Of a stretch of DNA of 64,000 bases, positions 18,808-28,350 are shown piece after piece. Numbering within the stretch: position 1 is the first letter of the stretch; every line of letters starts with the position of its first letter. The stretch covers positions 37,797-101,796 of the forward strand of contig JADGOB010000001.1 of assembly GCA_017883185.1 (NCBI GenBank). The letters run 5' to 3'. This stretch comes from Acidobacteriota bacterium (GTDB taxonomy: Bacteria > Acidobacteriota > Vicinamibacteria > Vicinamibacterales > Fen-181). The notes below the pieces were generated by a model that was given only the letters and a program-made list of their open reading frames with translations, did not search any database and was not told where the DNA came from. The translations under genes were made by a program, and so were the position numbers.

Positions 18808-19653
18808 TTACTGACTCGCCCGCACGTACCGGTTGCCCAGCTTGCGCGAATAAAAGGCCTCCATCGCGTCCTGGTAGGTCGTCCGCTCCCGGTCGACGAA
18901 CTTGCCGACGACGATGGGCCCGGTCATGCCGAGATCGACTTCCTTGGTGTCGGCGCCGTTCTTGATGACGCTGCGCGTCTTGTACGTCTTCATCTCGTCG
19001 AGCGAGTCGCCGATGCGGTTGCGCCGCCCGTAGAGCGTCGGGCACGGCGAGATGACCTCGACGAACGAGAAGCCCTTCTTGAGCAGCGCCTCTTTCATCG
19101 CCTTCTTCATCTGCGTGACGTGGTAGGTCGTCCAGCGCGCGACGTAGACCGCGCCGCACGACTCGGCCAGGTACGGCAGGTTGAACGGGTGCTCGAAGTT
19201 GCCGTAGGGCGACGTCGACGCGATCGCCTCCTCGGGCGTGGTCGGCGTCAGCTGGCCGCCGGTCATCCCGTAGGTCAGGTTGTTGACGCAGATGACCGTC
19301 ATGTCGAGGTTGCGCCGCGCGGCGTGGATGAAGTGGTTGCCGCCGATGGCGAACAGGTCGCCGTCGCCGCTGTAGACCACCACCTTCATGTCGGGCGCCG
19401 CCAGCTTCAGGCCCGTGGCGAACGGGATGGCGCGGCCGTGCGTCGTGTGGAACGAATCCACGTGCATGTAGCCCGCGACGCGCCCGGTGCAGCCGATGCC
19501 CGACACGACCGCGAGGCGATCCATCGGGATGCCGCTCTCGTCGATGGCGCGGGTGAAGCAGTTGACGGTCGTGCCGATGCCGCAGCCCGGGCACCAGATG
19601 TGGGGCATGCGATCGCTGCGGAGATATCGTTCGACGGGGTTTTCCACGCTCAT
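18808..19653 (-). CDS. korB: 2-oxoacid:ferredoxin oxidoreductase, beta subunit (TPP-binding)
   Basis: IWCPGCGIGTTVNCFTRAI...HTTHGRAIPFATGLKLAAPDMKVVVYSGDGDLFAIGGNHFIHAARRNLDMTVICVNN. Confidence 0.92.
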   Translation of the reverse strand: MSVENPVERYLRSDRMPHIWCPGCGIGTTVNCFTRAIDESGIPMDRLAVVSGIGCTGRVAGYMHVDSFHTTHGRAIPFATGLKLAAPDMKVVVYSGDGDLFAIGGNHFIHAARRNLDMTVICVNNLTYGMTGGQLTPTTPEEAIASTSPYGNFEHPFNLPYLAESCGAVYVARWTTYHVTQMKKAMKEALLKKGFSFVEVISPCPTLYGRRNRIGDSLDEMKTYKTRSVIKNGADTKEVDLGMTGPIVVGKFVDRERTTYQDAMEAFYSRKLGNRYVRASQ

Positions 19654-20804
19654 CGGAGAGCCTCCGTGATCGCCTGGACAATGATGGCCGGGTCGTGGAC
19701 CGTGCCGCCGGCGTGCGGCACGCTCACGACGCGGGCGCCCTGCGCGCAGCGCTCCACCTCGCGCACCATCTGGCCGAGATTCAACTCAGGCACGATGAAC
19801 GCCTTGACCTTGGTGGCAAGGTCGCGAATCAGGTGCTCGGGGAACGGCCACACCGTGCGCAGCCGCAGCGAGCCGACGCGCAGGCCCTTCGCCCGCACCG
19901 CCTGCACCGCCTTCTGCGCCACGCGCGACGTGATGCCGTAGGAGACGACGACCGCTTCCGCGCCGTCCACCTGGTCCTCGACCACGTCGGTGAGCGCGGC
20001 CGCGTTCTTCTTGATCTTGTCGATGAGCCGCCCGAGCAGGCGTGCCTGGCCGGACACCGTCATGTCCGGGTAGCCCTTCTCGTTGTGCGTGAGGCCGGTC
20101 ATGTGGAACCGGTAGCCCTGCCCGGCGCGCGCCATGTCCGGCACCAGGTCCTCGCCTGGCGCGAACGGGAGGTACTCGTCGAGCGGCGCTTTCGTCCAGC
20201 GCCGCGGGAAGATCTCGATCTCCTCGGGCTTCGGGATGACCACGCGCTCCATCATGTGGCCCACGCACTCGTCCATCATGACGAGCACCGGCACCCGGTA
20301 CTGCTCGGCGAGGTTGAACGCCTTGATTGTGAGGTCGAAGCACTCCTGCGGCGAGTTCGGGCAGACGGCGATGAGCTCGTAGTCGCCGTGCGAGCCCCAT
20401 CGCGCCTGCATCATGTCAGCCTGCGCGGGGAGCGTCGGGAGCCCGGTGGACGGTCCGCCGCGCTGCACGTTGACGAAGACGCACGGCGTCTCGGTCATGA
20501 TGGCGAAGCCGATGTGCTCCATCATCAGCGAGAAGCCCGGACCCGACGTGACCGTCATCGCGCGCTTGCCGCCCCAGACGGCGCCGGCGATGGCGATCGA
20601 CGAGGCGAGCTCGTCCTCCATCTGGATGAAGACACCGCCGACCTCGGGAAACCGCAGCGCGATGCGCTCGACGACTTCCGTGGACGGCGTGATCGGATAA
20701 CCGGCGACGAAGCGGCAGCCGCCCGCCAGCGCGCCTTCACAGCACGCGTGGTCGCCGTCGATGAAGTGGGCGCCCGTCAGGACGCCAGCCGGATCGGCAT
20801 GCAT
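19650..20804 (-). CDS. korA: 2-oxoacid:ferredoxin oxidoreductase, alpha subunit
   Basis: CRFVAGYPITPSTEVVERI...FIQMEDELASSIAIAGAVWGGKRAMTVTSGPGFSLMMEHIGFAIMTETPCVFVNVQRGGPSTGLPT. Confidence 0.92.
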   Translation of the reverse strand: MHADPAGVLTGAHFIDGDHACCEGALAGGCRFVAGYPITPSTEVVERIALRFPEVGGVFIQMEDELASSIAIAGAVWGGKRAMTVTSGPGFSLMMEHIGFAIMTETPCVFVNVQRGGPSTGLPTLPAQADMMQARWGSHGDYELIAVCPNSPQECFDLTIKAFNLAEQYRVPVLVMMDECVGHMMERVVIPKPEEIEIFPRRWTKAPLDEYLPFAPGEDLVPDMARAGQGYRFHMTGLTHNEKGYPDMTVSGQARLLGRLIDKIKKNAAALTDVVEDQVDGAEAVVVSYGITSRVAQKAVQAVRAKGLRVGSLRLRTVWPFPEHLIRDLATKVKAFIVPELNLGQMVREVERCAQGARVVSVPHAGGTVHDPAIIVQAITEALR

Positions 20805-20863
20805 GAGTATCCTCGGAAAGTGCCGACTAGGAGAAGAATTCGGGATTCGGCGCCGAATCCTGG

Positions 20864-21094
20864 TTACAGCCTGTACCCGTAGATCGCGAAGTCCGGGCAG
20901 TACATCCCGCACAGGTCGCAGCCGGAACAGGCCTCGGGCCGCACGATCTCGGGTGGATGGTACCCCTTTGCCGTGAAGGAACTGGAGAGCGCCAGCACAT
21001 CGGTCGGACAGAACTCGACACAAAGTGCGCACCCTTTGCAACGTTCGGCGTCGATGACCACAACTCCTCGCACACGACGATTGGCTTCTGGCAT
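20864..21094 (-). CDS. 4Fe-4S ferredoxin (delta subunit of the adjacent oxidoreductase)
   Basis: IDAERCKGCALCVEFCPTDVLAL...RPEACSGCDLCGMYCPDFAIYGYRL; two CxxCxxCxxxCP motifs. Confidence 0.9.
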   Translation of the reverse strand: MPEANRRVRGVVVIDAERCKGCALCVEFCPTDVLALSSSFTAKGYHPPEIVRPEACSGCDLCGMYCPDFAIYGYRL

Positions 21095-21405
21095 ACGGCT
21101 GACCCGAGCAAGCCCCGTTCCGTCGCGGAGCTCAACCCTGTAAGAGGTTGGGACCAAAAGCGTTACCACGCTCTCGGCTGGCCTGCCATGAACAAGTGCT
21201 CCAGGAGGGGGCGCCGGATTTCCGGCAACGAACGAGCGGCGTGCAGGCGTAAAAAGCTTACACCGGAAAGCGCCTCGAAGACCAGTCAGCAAGATATATC
21301 ACGCCCACGCCACCCCCTACGCCGGACGCCCCGACCCTCGTGTGCCCGGCAGACACGGCCGGAGTGTCGGTGGACGGGAGCGCCTTGCGGTGAACTACAC
21401 GGTGC

Positions 21406-24400
21406 CTACCGCTTCGGGCCAGACCCCACAATCACCGCCGGCATCGCCAGGCCTTGCACGGTCTTGTTGAAGTCGGCAATGTCCTTGTCCATCACACCCT
21501 TCACCCGCGCGAGGACCGCGTCGAGTTGCGCCTTCAATTCCGTGTAGCGGAGGTGTGACGCGGCTGTCGGTTTCATGTCTGCGGTGTCAGCCATCCCCGC
21601 GAGCGCCGCGAACTGGAAGTCGAGTTTCGGCAGGTGACCGAGCGAATCCTGCCCCGTCCGGAGCTCCGGGTTGTACAGCTCGGCCTCGATCGGCTCGAAC
21701 GCCTTCACGACCTGGTCGGCCTTCGCCTTCAGGCTGTCGCCCTTGCCGGCGACGGAGGCTCGTTGCCCGTAGCGACGGACCTGGTCCTTCACATCCTTGA
21801 TTTGGCGCAACGTGTCGTGGATCGTCTCGACGTCCCGGCGCACGGTGGTCAGGAACGCATACTGCGCCGCCAGGTCGCCTGCAGGCACGGCACCCGTCGG
21901 ACTGGGGACAATCTCGATCGGCGCCTCGAGCGTCTTGCCGTGTGCCGTGACGCGCACGGTGTAGCGCCCCGGCGTCACCCGCAGGCCCTGCGGCGGGTAG
22001 TCGCCGAAGACGTACGCTGGCTGGATGAGACTCGGTCCCTCTTCGCGCATATCCCACACGATCCGGTTGACGCCGGCCTTCAGCTCGATGGCCTTGTCGA
22101 TGTCGCCAGGCCCTTCATCGCCAGGCTCGAACGCCTCATCCGGGATCTTCTCGGCCAGCTTGGTGGCGAACTTGCGCAGCACGCGCGCCCCGTCCAGGAA
22201 CTCGACGGTGACGACGTCGTCCTTCTTGGGCGCGTTCTCGATCCAGAGGTTGACGATGACACCATTCGGCCGGTTCTTGCCGATGCCGGGCCTCAACGAC
22301 TCGCCGTTCTGGAAACGGATGGCCCGGCGTGGCGTGAACAGGTGCGCATCAGCCTTTGCCACGTCGCGGTTCCACTGTCGCAGCGGGGTCAGGTCGTCCA
22401 GGATCCAGAACGCGCGTCCCTGCGTGGCGACGACGAGATCCTCCTGTTTCACAACCATGTCGGTGATGGGCACGATCGGCAGGTTGCGCTGAAACGCCTG
22501 CCACGACACGCCATCGTCCCAGGAGACGTACAGGCCCGTTTCGGTGCCGGCGTAGAGCAGGCCCCGACGACCCGAATCCTCGCGGACGACCCGCGTGAAT
22601 GCGTTGTCCGGGATGCCCGCCACGATCTTCGTCCACGTCTTGCCGTAATCGTTGGTCTTGTACAGATAGGGCCTGAAGTCGTCGAACTGGTACATCGTGG
22701 CCGCGACGTACGCCGTCGCCTTGTCGTGAGGCGATACCTCAATCGCGTTGATGCGGATCCACTCGGGAATGCCCTTCGGGGTCACGTTCTGCCACGTCTT
22801 ACAGTTGTCCCGCGTCAGGTGCACCAGGCCGTCGTCGGTGCCAGCCCAGATGACGCCGGCTTCGTGTGGCGACTCCGTGAGCGCGAAGATGGTCCCGTAG
22901 ACTTCGACGCCGGTGACCTCGCGCGAGATCGGCCCGCCACTGAAGCCCTGCTTGGTCTTGTCGTTGCGGGAGAGATCCGGGCTGGCTTCCTCCCACGAGT
23001 GTCCTTCGTCACGCGACCGCAGCAGCATCTGCGCGGCGTGGTAGACCACGCCGGGTTCGTGTATCGAGGTGATGATGGGCGCGTTCCACTGGAACCGGTA
23101 CTTGAGATCCCCGGCCGCCTGGCCATCGATGACCTGCGGCCACGCGATGATCATGCGCTCGTCCTTCGTCGCGTGGTCATGACGCGTGATCCACCCGCCG
23201 TAGCTGCCCGCGTAGACGATGTCCCGATTGCGGGGGTCCAGCGCAATCCACGCCGATTCGCCGCCGCCCACCTCGTACCAGTCGGTGATGTCGATGCCCG
23301 CTCCGCGGACCGCGCTGGGGATGGCCACCGTCGTGTTGTCCTGCTGGGCGCCGTAGACCCAGTATGGGAACCGGTCGTCGGTCGTCACGCGGTAGATCTG
23401 CGCCGTCGGCTGGTTGTCCTCCGTCGTCCAGGTCTGTCCCCCGTTGTTCGAGATCTCCGCACCGCCATCGTCGCCCAGGATCATCCGATCGGGATTGTCC
23501 GGGTCGATCCACAAATCGTGAGTGTCGCCGTGGCGCACGGGAATCGTCGAAAAGGTCTTGCCCCCGTCGATGGACCTGTGAAAACGGATATTGGTCGTGT
23601 AGACGATGTTGGCGTTGGCGGGGTCGGCGAACACGCGGTAGTAGTACCATGCGCGCTGCCGGATCGCGTGGCCGCTGTTGACGTTCGTCCACTTCCCGCC
23701 GCCGTCATCGCTGCGGTACATGCCGCCCTTGTCGCCCTCGGCCTCAATCATCGCCCACACGCGCGCAGGGTTCTTCGGGGACACCGTCACCGTCGTCTTG
23801 CCGACGAGCCCCTCGGGCAAGCCGTCGGCGAGCTTCTTCCAGGTGTCGCCGCCGTCGGTCGTGCGGTAGAGCCCGCCGCCCGGGCCACCGCTCTCGATGG
23901 TCCAGGGCTTCCGGTAGACCTGCCAGAAGGCGGCGTAGAGGACACGCGGGTTCGACGCGTCCATCACCAGGTCGGATGCCCCCGTCTTGTCGTCGACGAA
24001 CAGCACCTTCGACCAGGTCTTGCCGCCGTCCAGCGTGCGGAAGATGCCTCGGTCCGGGTTCGGCCCCCAGACGTGGCCCTGAGCGGCGACGTAGGCGATG
24101 TCGGGATTTCGCGGGTGGATGCGGACGCGCGAGATCTGCTGCGCATTCTGCAGACCGACGTTCGCCCACGTCTTGCCGGCGTCCATCGACTTGTACACGC
24201 CATCACCGTGCGACACGTTGCCGCGGATGGGTGCCTCGCCCATGCCGACGTAGATGACGTTCTGATCCGAGTCCGCCACAGCGATGGCGCCGACCGAACC
24301 GGTCTTCATGAACCCGTCGGAGATGTTGCGCCACGTCAGGCCGCCATCGGTCGTCATCCACACGCCGCCACCGGTGGCGCCGAAGTAGTAGCGCAGGGCA

Positions 24401-24627
24401 TTCCCGCGCACACCGGTGACCGCCGTGACGCGTCCACCGCGGAATGGACCGATGTTGCGGAATTCGAGTCCGGGGAATTGATCCGAGAGCGAGACGGGGC
24501 TTGGCGCCGGCGCCGCTGACGAAGCCTTGCCGGTCGAAGCCCGGGTGACCGGAGCCTGCCGGGCCGCGACGTCCGCGCCAACCGCGAGCAGGAGGACAAG
24601 AAGCAGGAACGCTCGACGAAGACACAC
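21406..24627 (-). CDS. Secreted WD40/YVTN/BNR-like (sortilin/VPS10-type) repeat protein
   Basis: FRNIGPFRGGRVTAVTGVRGN...YYFGATGGGVWMTTDGGLTWRNISDG and many Asp-box repeats; GTG start chosen before the signal peptide (VCLRRAFLLLVLLLAVGADVAARQ). Confidence 0.85.
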   Translation of the reverse strand: MCLRRAFLLLVLLLAVGADVAARQAPVTRASTGKASSAAPAPSPVSLSDQFPGLEFRNIGPFRGGRVTAVTGVRGNALRYYFGATGGGVWMTTDGGLTWRNISDGFMKTGSVGAIAVADSDQNVIYVGMGEAPIRGNVSHGDGVYKSMDAGKTWANVGLQNAQQISRVRIHPRNPDIAYVAAQGHVWGPNPDRGIFRTLDGGKTWSKVLFVDDKTGASDLVMDASNPRVLYAAFWQVYRKPWTIESGGPGGGLYRTTDGGDTWKKLADGLPEGLVGKTTVTVSPKNPARVWAMIEAEGDKGGMYRSDDGGGKWTNVNSGHAIRQRAWYYYRVFADPANANIVYTTNIRFHRSIDGGKTFSTIPVRHGDTHDLWIDPDNPDRMILGDDGGAEISNNGGQTWTTEDNQPTAQIYRVTTDDRFPYWVYGAQQDNTTVAIPSAVRGAGIDITDWYEVGGGESAWIALDPRNRDIVYAGSYGGWITRHDHATKDERMIIAWPQVIDGQAAGDLKYRFQWNAPIITSIHEPGVVYHAAQMLLRSRDEGHSWEEASPDLSRNDKTKQGFSGGPISREVTGVEVYGTIFALTESPHEAGVIWAGTDDGLVHLTRDNCKTWQNVTPKGIPEWIRINAIEVSPHDKATAYVAATMYQFDDFRPYLYKTNDYGKTWTKIVAGIPDNAFTRVVREDSGRRGLLYAGTETGLYVSWDDGVSWQAFQRNLPIVPITDMVVKQEDLVVATQGRAFWILDDLTPLRQWNRDVAKADAHLFTPRRAIRFQNGESLRPGIGKNRPNGVIVNLWIENAPKKDDVVTVEFLDGARVLRKFATKLAEKIPDEAFEPGDEGPGDIDKAIELKAGVNRIVWDMREEGPSLIQPAYVFGDYPPQGLRVTPGRYTVRVTAHGKTLEAPIEIVPSPTGAVPAGDLAAQYAFLTTVRRDVETIHDTLRQIKDVKDQVRRYGQRASVAGKGDSLKAKADQVVKAFEPIEAELYNPELRTGQDSLGHLPKLDFQFAALAGMADTADMKPTAASHLRYTELKAQLDAVLARVKGVMDKDIADFNKTVQGLAMPAVIVGSGPKR

Positions 24628-24828
24628 GGGCCACCTCCACTGGATGCCGCGCGGATCCGTCTCCACGAGCGTTGGTCCGCGTGGCTGCGCCGGGAGCATA
24701 CCACGACTGTCGAAGCCGGGAAGGAAACCACACCGGCGGGAAGGAAACCACTCACAGAGTCGGTGGCGTCCCTACAGCGCGCCGCGATCCTCCGGATGTG
24801 TGCGAGAGACGGTCCACCCGATGACAGG

Positions 24829-25431
24829 TCAGGCTGGTTCTTCGCCAAACACGCGGCGGTAGTCCTCCGGCGTGTCGATGTCGTCGTACGCACCCGGATC
24901 GTCGATCTCCACGTTACACACCTCCGCCCGGTGCGCATGAACGACGGGGCGGGCGCCGGCCGAGAGGTCCGCAGCGAGCAGTTCCGGCAGGACGCGCGCG
25001 TCGAACAGCACGGGGTGGCCATGCCTGTGGCCGTGAGAGGGGCGCACGATCGGCGCGCCGGTTCGGACCCAGGCATCGATCACCGCTCGCACGGTGGGAA
25101 CGGCGATGAGCGGCAGGTCCACGGGAGCCATCATCAGCCCCCGCGGGTGATCCGGCGCGACCCAGGCGAGCGCCGCTTGGAGCGACGAGAGCTGTCCGCG
25201 GGATGGATCGGGGTTCCTCACCAGATGCACCCGCAGCCGCTCGTGGTTCGCCACTGATCGGATCGCCTCCTCAGCTTCGCCCACGACCGCCACCACCTCG
25301 CTGCACCCGGCCGACAGGAAGGTCCGGACCAGCCTCGACAGGAACCAGTCTCCGCCAGGAACAGGCAGCAGCGCCTTGGCCCGCCCCATCCGTGACGACA
25401 AGCCTGCGGCAAGAATGACGGCTGGAATCAC
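24829..25431 (-). CDS. Nucleotidyltransferase family protein (MocA/MobA-like)
   Basis: MIPAVILAAGLSSRMGRAKALLPV...MMAPVDLPLIAVPTVRAVIDAW...GHPVLFDARVLPELLA. Confidence 0.88.
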   Translation of the reverse strand: MIPAVILAAGLSSRMGRAKALLPVPGGDWFLSRLVRTFLSAGCSEVVAVVGEAEEAIRSVANHERLRVHLVRNPDPSRGQLSSLQAALAWVAPDHPRGLMMAPVDLPLIAVPTVRAVIDAWVRTGAPIVRPSHGHRHGHPVLFDARVLPELLAADLSAGARPVVHAHRAEVCNVEIDDPGAYDDIDTPEDYRRVFGEEPA

Positions 25432-25495
25432 TCCAGCATTCTACGCCGGTCGATTGACGCCGCAGAACATCCGCGGGCAGTGCTAGAATCTCGGG

Positions 25496-25729
25496 ATGGC
25501 CACTCTCGATGTGAGAATCTCCTGCCAGCGGTGCGGCGAGCAGATGGAAATGAAGGACCCGGCGCCCGGCGACGCGTGGCGTCCCGATCAGTTCTGGGTC
25601 TGCCCGAAGTGCGGCCGGCATTTCCAGTCCACGTATCCCGCGCCGGCGGCGGCGGCCCCGGCTCCGACGGTCGCAGCAGCCGGTCCCTCAGCTGCCCCGG
25701 CCCCGTCGTCCACGACACCCAAAGCCTGA
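25496..25729 (+). CDS. Small zinc-ribbon-like protein with Ala/Pro-rich tail
   Basis: CQRCGE...WVCPKCGRHF two CxxC knuckles then APAAAAPAP tail. Confidence 0.6.
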   Translation: MATLDVRISCQRCGEQMEMKDPAPGDAWRPDQFWVCPKCGRHFQSTYPAPAAAAPAPTVAAAGPSAAPAPSSTTPKA

Positions 25730-25759
25730 CCGCGGGCGCACACCGCCCCAAGGAGAACC

Positions 25760-26008
25760 ATGACCCCCAGGCTCCAGCCCTACGCTCCCGACATGGGTGA
25801 CCCCGAAGAGGACGAGGACGAGGACGAGTTCGACGAGGACGACGAGGAAGACGAGGACGACGAGGAAGACGAGGAGGAAGAAGAAGAGGAAGAGGAATGG
25901 CGCGTCCGCCCGGCCGCGCCCTGCGAAGACCAGGCCATAAGATCGGGCCGTCTCTTGACTTCCCGCCCGGATATTCCTACACTTGGCCGGATTTCAAGCT
26001 CAGCGTGA
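25760..26008 (+). CDS. Low-complexity polyacidic ORF
   Basis: MTPRLQPYAPDMGDPEEDEDEDEFDEDDEEDEDDEEDEEEEEEEEEW; purine-rich tract 25805-25896. Confidence 0.4.
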   Translation: MTPRLQPYAPDMGDPEEDEDEDEFDEDDEEDEDDEEDEEEEEEEEEWRVRPAAPCEDQAIRSGRLLTSRPDIPTLGRISSSA

Positions 26009-26284
26009 CGCCCCTCCCCTATTTGGGGCGTGGCGCATCGCGGGGCCAATGTGCCTGCGATCTCGGCGACTGCTCGGGTCCTCGAGTGGTCCGCCGCCCA
26101 GGCAGCTGTTGTTCGCCAGGCGCCGTTGCTGCGGGCGCTTGGCGTTTCCGGACCCTCGTATCAGCGGCGTTTGTACGTTCTTACTGTGCGCTCGCGGGGT
26201 CGCTCGTCGTGGCCCTTGCGTGCGCTCAGCTGTCTGCGGCCCTTGGGATGTTCCCAAGTGCTTCGTTGCTCGGAGGACACGGGT

Positions 26285-26491
26285 ATGCCGACCGGGACCA
26301 TCGCGCGCTTGCTTATCGACAAGGGATTTGGATTCATTCGAGACGAGGGAGGCATCGAGCACTTCTTCCATCGGAGCTCGGTCCGCGGCGCGGTGTTCGA
26401 GCTGCTGCGCGAAGGCCAGCGCGTCGAGTTCACGCCGGAAGAGTCCGCAAAGGGTCCGCGGGCTGGTGAGATTCGATTAATCGAAGACTAG
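26285..26491 (+). CDS. Cold-shock domain protein (CspA family)
   Basis: MPTGTIARLLIDKGFGFIRDEGGIEHFFHRSSVRG; RNP1/RNP2-like motifs. Confidence 0.88.
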   Translation: MPTGTIARLLIDKGFGFIRDEGGIEHFFHRSSVRGAVFELLREGQRVEFTPEESAKGPRAGEIRLIED

Positions 26492-26682
26492 GCGTTCGCC
26501 ATCCGCACCCGGCTCCCGACGAGGAATCAAGGGGGCCGGGTCCATTCTGCTTCTGCCTTTTCCATTCCCGCCCGTTCGGCGGCGGTGGCGTCGTTCTCTC
26601 GCATTCCATATTCGTGGACGTGCGGCTCGCCATCCAAGGCGGAGGTGCGCGGCACACGCTCGTCCGGTGATAAGATCGCTCC

Positions 26683-26778
26683 GGAAGCGAACGGGGCCCG
26701 GTGGCCCTCCCGGTCTTCAAAATCGGTCGCTCCCCGCTTTGCGGGGGGGCTGGGTTCGACTCCCAGGCGCTTCCGCCA
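26683..26778 (+). tRNA. selC: tRNA-Sec (anticodon TCA)
   Basis: GGAAGCG...CGCTTCC-G-CCA acceptor; anticodon stem-loop CCGGT-CTTCAAA-ATCGG; long D stem GGGCC/GGCCC; long variable arm CCCCGCTTTGCGGGG; T arm CTGGG-TTCGACT-CCCAG; encoded CCA. Confidence 0.93.
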
Positions 26779-26779
26779 A
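26755..26779 (+). repeat. 3' end of tRNA-Sec, 25-bp sequence repeated inverted at 28915..28939
   Basis: TTCGACTCCCAGGCGCTTCCGCCAA. Confidence 0.9.
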
Positions 26780-27221
26780 TTTCCAAGTATTTTCGCCGCA
26801 AATACTTAGCTTCACCCACCCGCCTCCGCAACCCCTTGTGGCGTTCCAGTTTTGTTCCAGGTGCTGTTGTAGAGAGGCGGAGTGGAATCCCAGCCATCTC
26901 TACAGGTGCAGCGCGAAGTCGTAGGTGTGTTCGAGCTCGCGCATCCTGGCGCGAATCAGTTGGATTCCCGCAGAGACTTCTGCAGCGCCTCGACCACTGC
27001 CTGTCGTCCACTCCTCACCCGTGGCATGCACTGTAGCATCGCGGTACTTGGACCACAGTTCTTGGGAGTCCTTCAACATCGCCTGACGCTTTCGGTCGCC
27101 GCTCGCCAGAGTGGGCTCGAGGCACAGCGTCAGGGTCTGGTAGTAGTCGTCGAAGTGACGCCGCGTTGCGTTCTGCACATCCATCCGGCAGGAGTTGATG
27201 TCAGCCTGGGTCTGGGCGCTA

Positions 27222-28350
27222 GTGCTTAATTGCATAAGTTGACGATTGTGTTTCTCAACTGCGATCCCTTGACCTCTCGTTTGCGCCAGATGAATGGTTT
27301 CGCCCTTGGGCCGTATGCCGCGACGAAGGCCTCAATGGCGAGCCGCACGTCGTTCACACTGCGGAAGCTGGCCCCACGCAGGGCTTTGCGCGACAGGATG
27401 CCAAACCAGATCTCCACCTGGTTCAACCAACTGGCGGAGGTCGGGGTGAAATGGAAGCGGACGGTCGGGTGCGCGGCCAACCACGCGTCGTTCTTCTTAT
27501 GGATGCAGTAGTTGTCCAGAATCACGTGGATCTCATGGTCGTCACCAACATCGGCCAGGACCTCATCCATGAACGCGAGGAACTCGATCCGCCGCTTCTT
27601 CTCGGTGGTGGCGGTGTGAATGGCGCCGGTCGCCACGTCCAGGGCGGCGAAGAGGTTCAAGGTGCCGTGTCGCTTGTAGGTACTCTTGAAGCCTCGGACG
27701 ATCGTGCCGTTGTCGGTCATGACGTAGCCGGTGAGGCGCTCCAGAGCCTGAATGCTGGGTTTCTCGTCCACAGAAATCACCAGCGCGGCTTGGGGCGGAT
27801 TCAGGTACAGCCCGATGATGTCAGCCGCCTTCGCGGCGAATTCGGGATCCGTGCTCACACACCAGCTACGGTGCCGACTCAGACAAATGCCTTCTTTGCG
27901 TAGGACGCGCCAGACGGCATGCACGGACGTCTGGAGATGCTCGGCGACACCCGGACCATCCCACTGGGCCTGCCCCGCCGGGGGCACCTGTTCAAGCACG
28001 TCGAGCACGCGCTGGCGAAAGGCCGGGCCATACTGCACGGGCTTCCCCGGGCGGGCCCGATCGACCAGGCCTGCCAGCCCTTCAGACGCAAAGCGATTCC
28101 GCCACTCCATGACGGTATTGGGGCGAACCCGCAGACGGTGGGCAATCTGCGTGACCGGTTCGCCCTCAAGGCACGCGAGAACGATCCGGGCGCGTTCGAC
28201 CAAGCGCGCCTCCGTCGTCTTGCTGCGGCTCCACTCGTGCAAGGTCTCTCGATCCGCGGTCGCACACGGCGGAACACTCGCCTTCCTGGGCATAGGCACC
28301 TCCCTTGCCCAGGAATTTACATCATATCAGTTACTAACGCAAGTAATCAC
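27222..28350 (-). mobile_element. IS630-family insertion sequence flanked by TA duplication (27220-27221, 28351-28352)
   Basis: Imperfect TIRs GTGCTTAATTGCATAAGT / GTGATTACTTGCGTTAGT, flanking TA on both sides, single intact transposase. Confidence 0.92.
27226..28299 (-). CDS. IS630-family DDE transposase, apparently intact
   Basis: N-terminal HTH ERARIVLACLEGEPVTQIAHRLRVRPNTVMEWRNRFASEGLAGLVDRARPGKP; D-D-E in LVISVDEKPSIQ, VILDNYCIHKK, SWLNQVEIWFG. Confidence 0.95.
   Translation of the reverse strand: MPMPRKASVPPCATADRETLHEWSRSKTTEARLVERARIVLACLEGEPVTQIAHRLRVRPNTVMEWRNRFASEGLAGLVDRARPGKPVQYGPAFRQRVLDVLEQVPPAGQAQWDGPGVAEHLQTSVHAVWRVLRKEGICLSRHRSWCVSTDPEFAAKAADIIGLYLNPPQAALVISVDEKPSIQALERLTGYVMTDNGTIVRGFKSTYKRHGTLNLFAALDVATGAIHTATTEKKRRIEFLAFMDEVLADVGDDHEIHVILDNYCIHKKNDAWLAAHPTVRFHFTPTSASWLNQVEIWFGILSRKALRGASFRSVNDVRLAIEAFVAAYGPRAKPFIWRKREVKGSQLRNTIVNLCN

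Noticed and set aside
21634-24519. 961-aa plus-strand ORF opposite the BNR-repeat gene
   Set aside because: High-GC mirror ORF; His/Arg/Asp-rich composition, no domain sense, while the opposite strand has clear Asp-box repeats.
24707-24755. Tandem GGAAGGAAACCAC repeat
   Set aside because: Two imperfect copies only, intergenic, likely simple local duplication.
25780-26049. Poly-Ser ORF on the minus strand
   Set aside because: Antisense of the Glu/Asp tract; no independent support.
26030-26491. N-terminally extended cold-shock ORF
   Set aside because: Only the last 69 codons match a cold-shock protein; the upstream part is more likely a 5' leader.
26430-27011. 193-aa minus-strand ORF containing AWESNPAPPQSGERPILKTGRATGPRSLP
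   Set aside because: It is the antisense translation of the tRNA-Sec gene and flanks, a well-known type of spurious ORF.
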